From Erodium maritimum (Eukaryota > Streptophyta > Magnoliopsida > Geraniales > Geraniaceae), in contig OY997590.1 of NCBI GenBank assembly GCA_963921825.1, positions 60,502,012 through 60,566,011 on the forward strand: 64,000 nt of DNA. The letters run 5' to 3'. This document shows positions 60,169-64,000 of the stretch, piece by piece; positions within the stretch are counted from its first letter, which is position 1; each line of letters starts with the position of its first letter. Under the pieces are notes generated by a model that had not been told where the DNA came from, did no database searches, and saw only the letters and a program-made list of their open reading frames with translations. The position numbers were made by a program, and so were the translations under genes.

Positions 60169-63100
60169 TCACTGACGAAATTGCAACCTCCTCCTCTCAA
60201 GTTCGAGCTGAGAATGAAGAGACACATAAATATACATATTCTACATAAAAATCAAATATCGGTATTCCATAACTGACTTACCACTTTCTTAACTCGGTCA
60301 TTGGCAGCAGCAGTTCCTCCACTGACAGACTCCGAGTTGTATGGGCTGCTCACACGCACTTCATTCATCACAACAATTACAGTCTTGTCCCAGCGCACAG
60401 GAAGCCTGGTTACATATACATATGACGTCACTTACACTAGTAACAAAAATATTATTTTAACAACTTCATGATCCTAACTATAAAATCATAAAGGAATCAA
60501 TGCAGTAAATATCAACATATTGAACATTCCACATACTATCTCATCTTAGGGTTACATATTCTGAGTTCTACACAAACAATCTGATATTATAACTAACACA
60601 GTTTACTATAAGAGTTCCAAGTCAGTGAAGCATAAGCTTTATAACCAAATATCCATGCATGTGCTTATGCAAGACTAAAGATCCATGTTACATATTCTGA
60701 GTTCTACACAAACAATCTGATATTATAACTAACACAGTTTACTATAAGAGTTCCAAGTCAGTGAAGCATAAGCTTTATAACCATATATCCATGCATGTGC
60801 TTATGCAAGACTAAAGATCCATGTTACATATTCTGAGTTCTACACAAACAATCTGATATTATAACTAACACAGTTTACTATAAGAGTTCCAAGTCAGTGA
60901 AGCATAAGCTTTATAACCATATATCCATGCATGTGCTTATGCAAGACTAAAGATCCTTGTGCAATTGTATGAAGAAACAGCAAAAAAACTTTTTATAAAT
61001 TTTTAAAGTGGATGCCTCCTATGATAGCCATCTATAAAACAACAATTTATTAACTATGTAACGTCATGGTATATTAGCACTCACCCTGACTACAATAAAC
61101 GCTGAATGACATTGCACAAGCATCCATACATACTTGAACACAAGAAAGGAGGAGATGCTGTGGAAAATAATTATGGGGGAAAGACTTTTTTGACTTTCTA
61201 GCAAATCCAAAAACAAGTAGCAGAACTACAAAAGCCATAAAGTATGTACACACCTAAGGAATGAAAATCCATATTAGCTGGTTACAGGTTCTTTACAAAT
61301 ATACAATAAGAATCCAGCTTTACTGCCAATATAAAAGTTCAACCCAGTAACCTACAAATCATATCATTTTTGTTAAGAGTTTAGTTTACTTCTAATTACA
61401 AGTATTTCAATTTCATAGTTTAGTTTAGTTTCCTGCGTTGCTTAGTATTAGTATTTGTTACTTAGTCTACATAAAGGGATGCTCTTATTGTATTGAACAC
61501 TAAGAATACGAATAATATTTTTATACTTTGAAACTCAACACACTATCAAATCCTGGTTGATACTATGTTGGGTTTCAGTAACTTTTTGCTTTGTCCACTC
61601 TGGTTTAGCAGGTGGGCAAGGCATTATTGTTCAGAAATTTTAGCTTTCATCTCTGGTACTGCTCCCCCGATATTGTTCGCAGAGCTATTATCCATTCTGT
61701 AAGACTGTTCACAGGGTATTGCTCATCTCAGCCACTGTTTACCAGGTACTACTCAATTGGCATGGTTCATCACTGCTGTTCACGCTGTGAAATACAGCCC
61801 CAACAGTTGCCTTCCGTCTTGGTTCTTTTAATTGTAGGGTTTTGGTGATTTTCTTTTTAGAACAATCACATATATATTTGTGCGGCCGTAAAATCAGCAT
61901 GGTTTGCACTGTTTCCGTGCTTACTTGAAGATGTTTTGTACCGTCATTATACGACGTAGTTGTTCGAAGTTGTTTGCTATGCGACGTAGTTGCTTGAAGT
62001 TGTTGCACATTGTCGTTATGTGAAGTAGTTACTAGAAGTTGTTTCGCGTTATCGTTATGCAACGTAGTTGCTTGAAGATCTCACACAACTTGTGTGAATA
62101 TGTTTTACTCCCACGTGGTGTAATTGCTCGAAGCTGAATGGTGCGTCAGCAAAATCAAGTAAGAGCTAATGGCTCCAAATAGGCTTTAAAAATGCGGTAT
62201 CGGGTATCATCCTATTTGTCACATCCACCCTGTATTAATGTTCAAGCCCCTAAGCAGGCGTATATTCCTGCTATGACCCATATACAGACATCCATTCCTA
62301 CTATGGCACACGTGTAGATGCCCAGTCCTACACATGCGGGGGAGTGTTAAAAAAGCCTTAGATCTTCGACAACTACAACACAATGGCCACACAACAACAT
62401 GAAGTTGAAATTTGAAATTCATTCTTCGTCCACGTACAAGACTAATTATCCAACTTTCACGTGAGGGAATTATTAGAGTTCAGTTTATTTCTGATTACAA
62501 GTATTTGTTATTCCTAGTTTAGTTTGGTTTCTTATATTGATTGGTATTAGTATTTCCTATTTAATATAGAGTCAATCTCTATTTAAAGAGATCCTATCAT
62601 TGTACTGAACACTAAGAACACCAATAATATTGTTATGCTTTGAAACTCAACAGCTTTAAAACTATCTATGACGCTGTTAACAATATAGAATACAACACAA
62701 GACATCTTACACTTCTTATGTACTCAGTTTTATGCGTGTTAACCGTCAGCGATCCTAGTAAGCTAAGACATATTCAAGAGATCGTGTGAGTTTGCAAGCG
62801 AGAACTCATGTCGTGGGTTAGACCTTCCTCATGCTTTTACACATCCAAAATATCTCAAAACTCCTACAGTTACGTAAATTTTTCATACGATCTTCTTTAT
62901 TTTCCCAGCAGTAAAGTCAATTATGTGCATCAACTAACATATTAGCATCCATATCTCATCAACTGTCAGCCTATATATCCTCATGAGACGATAACACTTA
63001 GTAAACTGAACAGCTAGTGAGACCTAAATCACATCCAGAGGTGTGTTGCTTACATTCCATTTATAATGCTGTACAATATGTTATCACTCTAGCAGAGATG

Positions 63101-63920
63101 GGGGAGGAAGTCACCTTCATTATTCATTTCAGGGCAGCTTTTACATATGGTTAAAACTACCATATTTGCCTAGTAGCAAGTCTAGAGAACTAGAATATCA
63201 GGAAATTAAGTGATAGGGTTCTAGTTAACTCAACATCTTGGAGTATTATTTAAAAACAGGTTTCCATAAGAAATGAACAAGGTAAGAGGAAATGGGCAAG
63301 TAACTCACGTCTTGGACAGGGCATCAAAAATGCGCTGAGCCTCACTGGTGACACCCACCCCTATCCTCTCAGCATCAGCTTCAGCTTGTCTGCAAATCCA
63401 CCACATACAAAATCATCAACTTCTCCTGACAATTCCTCAACAACAATCCAAAAGCAGCAGATGGGTATCCATATAAATCACCAAACATACCTTATAGCAG
63501 CTTCTTCTCTAGCTTGCAAACTATTGAGATCCACATAGCACTTCTTCGGATCAAGCGGATCCTCACCTTGTCCCAAGAACGAAAAGTCCTTGATGTAATT
63601 GGCCTTCAGCAGCCGAATATTCCTCTGAGGTCCAGATTTCGAACCCTCTTGTGGGCACATCAAAAACATCGCAGTCATGGAAACTCAAAAACAAAGTCCA
63701 GATTTTCTAGGGTTTTGTCAACAAGTTTTGAGATGGGAACGAATCGATCAACACATTGCCAAAAAAGAACGGAAATTTAAAGCGAAAAAAGGATATGAAG
63801 TACGAGGATGTTGGAGTGGCGGTCGAAGGTGACGACTTGACCTTCGAACTCGTCCCCTAAGGTGGTCTTGATGGAGAGGAAGCATCCCACAGCAAATTCC
63901 TCAGCGTTGGCACCATCCAT
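60169..63920 (-). CDS. LSM12: LSM12 homologue, 175 aa
   Basis: Protein with an N-terminal Lsm-like fold and a C-terminal AD (anticodon-binding-like) domain. In animals and yeast LSM12 associates with ataxin-2/Pbp1 in RNA regulation; the plant role is little known. Exons on the minus strand: 63797-63920, 63491-63650, 63309-63389, 60282-60405, 60169-60207; phases agree and total 528 bases with stop. The start [20 protein letters not shown] is the first ATG of the frame. Residues 1-45 hold the Lsm part ([20 protein letters not shown]). [20 protein letters not shown] follows, then the AD domain ([57 protein letters not shown]). The protein ends [12 protein letters not shown]. The first intron is AT-AC; the others are GT-AG. 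The third intron is about 2.9 kb and carries repeats. The frame is intact. Confidence 0.92.
60551..60958. repeat. 136-bp tandem repeat, 3 copies
   Basis: GTTACATATTCTGAGTTCTA starts at 60551, 60687 and 60823, an exact 136-base period with almost no differences between copies, so the triplication is recent. It lies in the third intron of LSM12. Confidence 0.95.
61371..62652 (+). mobile_element. TRIM-like LTR element in an LSM12 intron
   Basis: The right LTR (62345-62652) starts TGTTAAAAAAGCC right after a GGGGGAG purine tract and ends TTTGAAACTCAACA. The left LTR (61371-61540) starts TGTTAAGAGTTTAG and ends with the same words, but lacks about 115 bases near its start. Shared text includes TTCTAATTACAAGTATTT/TTCTGATTACAAGTATTT, TTAGTATTAGTATTTG and GTATTGAACACTAAGAA. 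The 805-bp interior has no pol domain; it contains about four 39-bp repeats (GACGTAGTTGCTTGAAGTTG, 61955-62080). No clear target duplication or primer site was found. Orientation comes from the purine tract position. Confidence 0.6.
63651..63796 (-). other. U12-type AT-AC intron of LSM12
   Basis: On the minus strand the exon ends CTCGTACTTC and the intron begins ATATCCTTTTTT, the exact U12 AT-AC donor consensus. It ends GATGTGCCCAC before AAGAGGG. This splice gives ...NILVLQEGSKSG..., matching the conserved LSM12 sequence, while no GT-AG choice keeps both frame and conserved residues. A branch-site match is weak (TTTTTGATG, about 10 bases before the end). Confidence 0.75.
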
Positions 63921-64000
63921 CTCTGTGCTGTGTGCGTTCTTTGTGTCTGCTCCTTTAACGAGCTTGTACTACTTTTAGGCTTTTGATCGAAGTGGGCTCA

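Overview
This is nuclear DNA from a flowering plant, most likely a eudicot. Genes have GT-AG introns and plant-specific families (D-type cyclin, PADRE/DUF4228). Spacers are AT-rich, and long stretches are nested plant transposons (L1-type LINEs, Ty1/copia, Ty3/gypsy, hAT, Mutator-like and Harbinger-like MITEs). I cannot name the species. No bacterial, organellar or viral gene was seen.

Four protein-coding genes are supported. (1) The 3' half of a CYCD1-type cyclin, + strand, 1-1302, running off the left edge. (2) A PADRE/DUF4228 gene, - strand, 8952-9812, 3 exons, 168 aa. (3) A nucleobase-ascorbate transporter of the NAT5/6 type, - strand, 29611-32540, 14 coding exons, 534 aa, intact. (4) An LSM12 homologue, - strand, 60169-63920, 5 exons, 175 aa, whose first intron looks like a U12-type AT-AC intron. 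The genes show no functional clustering, which is normal for a plant chromosome.

Layout: 1-12.9 kb is gene-bearing with small MITEs. 12.9-20.8 kb holds an ORF1-only LINE-like retroposon, a long-TIR Mutator-like MITE, a hAT MITE and a foldback repeat. 21-29.3 kb is a nest: a - strand copia remnant, then a + strand L1 LINE split by a 3.66 kb solo LTR, itself carrying a hAT MITE. 29.6-33.2 kb is the transporter. 33.7-37 kb is unrecognised or weakly retroelement-like. 37-46.5 kb holds L1 fragments, a Harbinger-like MITE and a 6.07 kb hAT-type element whose ends enclose a deleted Ty3/gypsy copy with a 3.3 kb LTR. 46.97-50.49 kb is a second complete solo LTR of that gypsy family. 51.4-52.6 kb is an L1 fragment split by a small solo LTR. 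52.66-58.83 kb is a full-length but decayed copia element. 60.2-63.9 kb is the LSM12 gene, whose 2.9 kb intron carries a 136-bp tandem repeat and a TRIM-like LTR element.

I found no new multi-gene system. The most informative observations are structural: target-site duplications (TSDs) readable by eye resolve the nesting order, two LINE reading frames are restored exactly when solo LTRs are removed in silico, three long-TIR Mutator-like MITEs have perfect 9-bp duplications, and the AT-AC intron.
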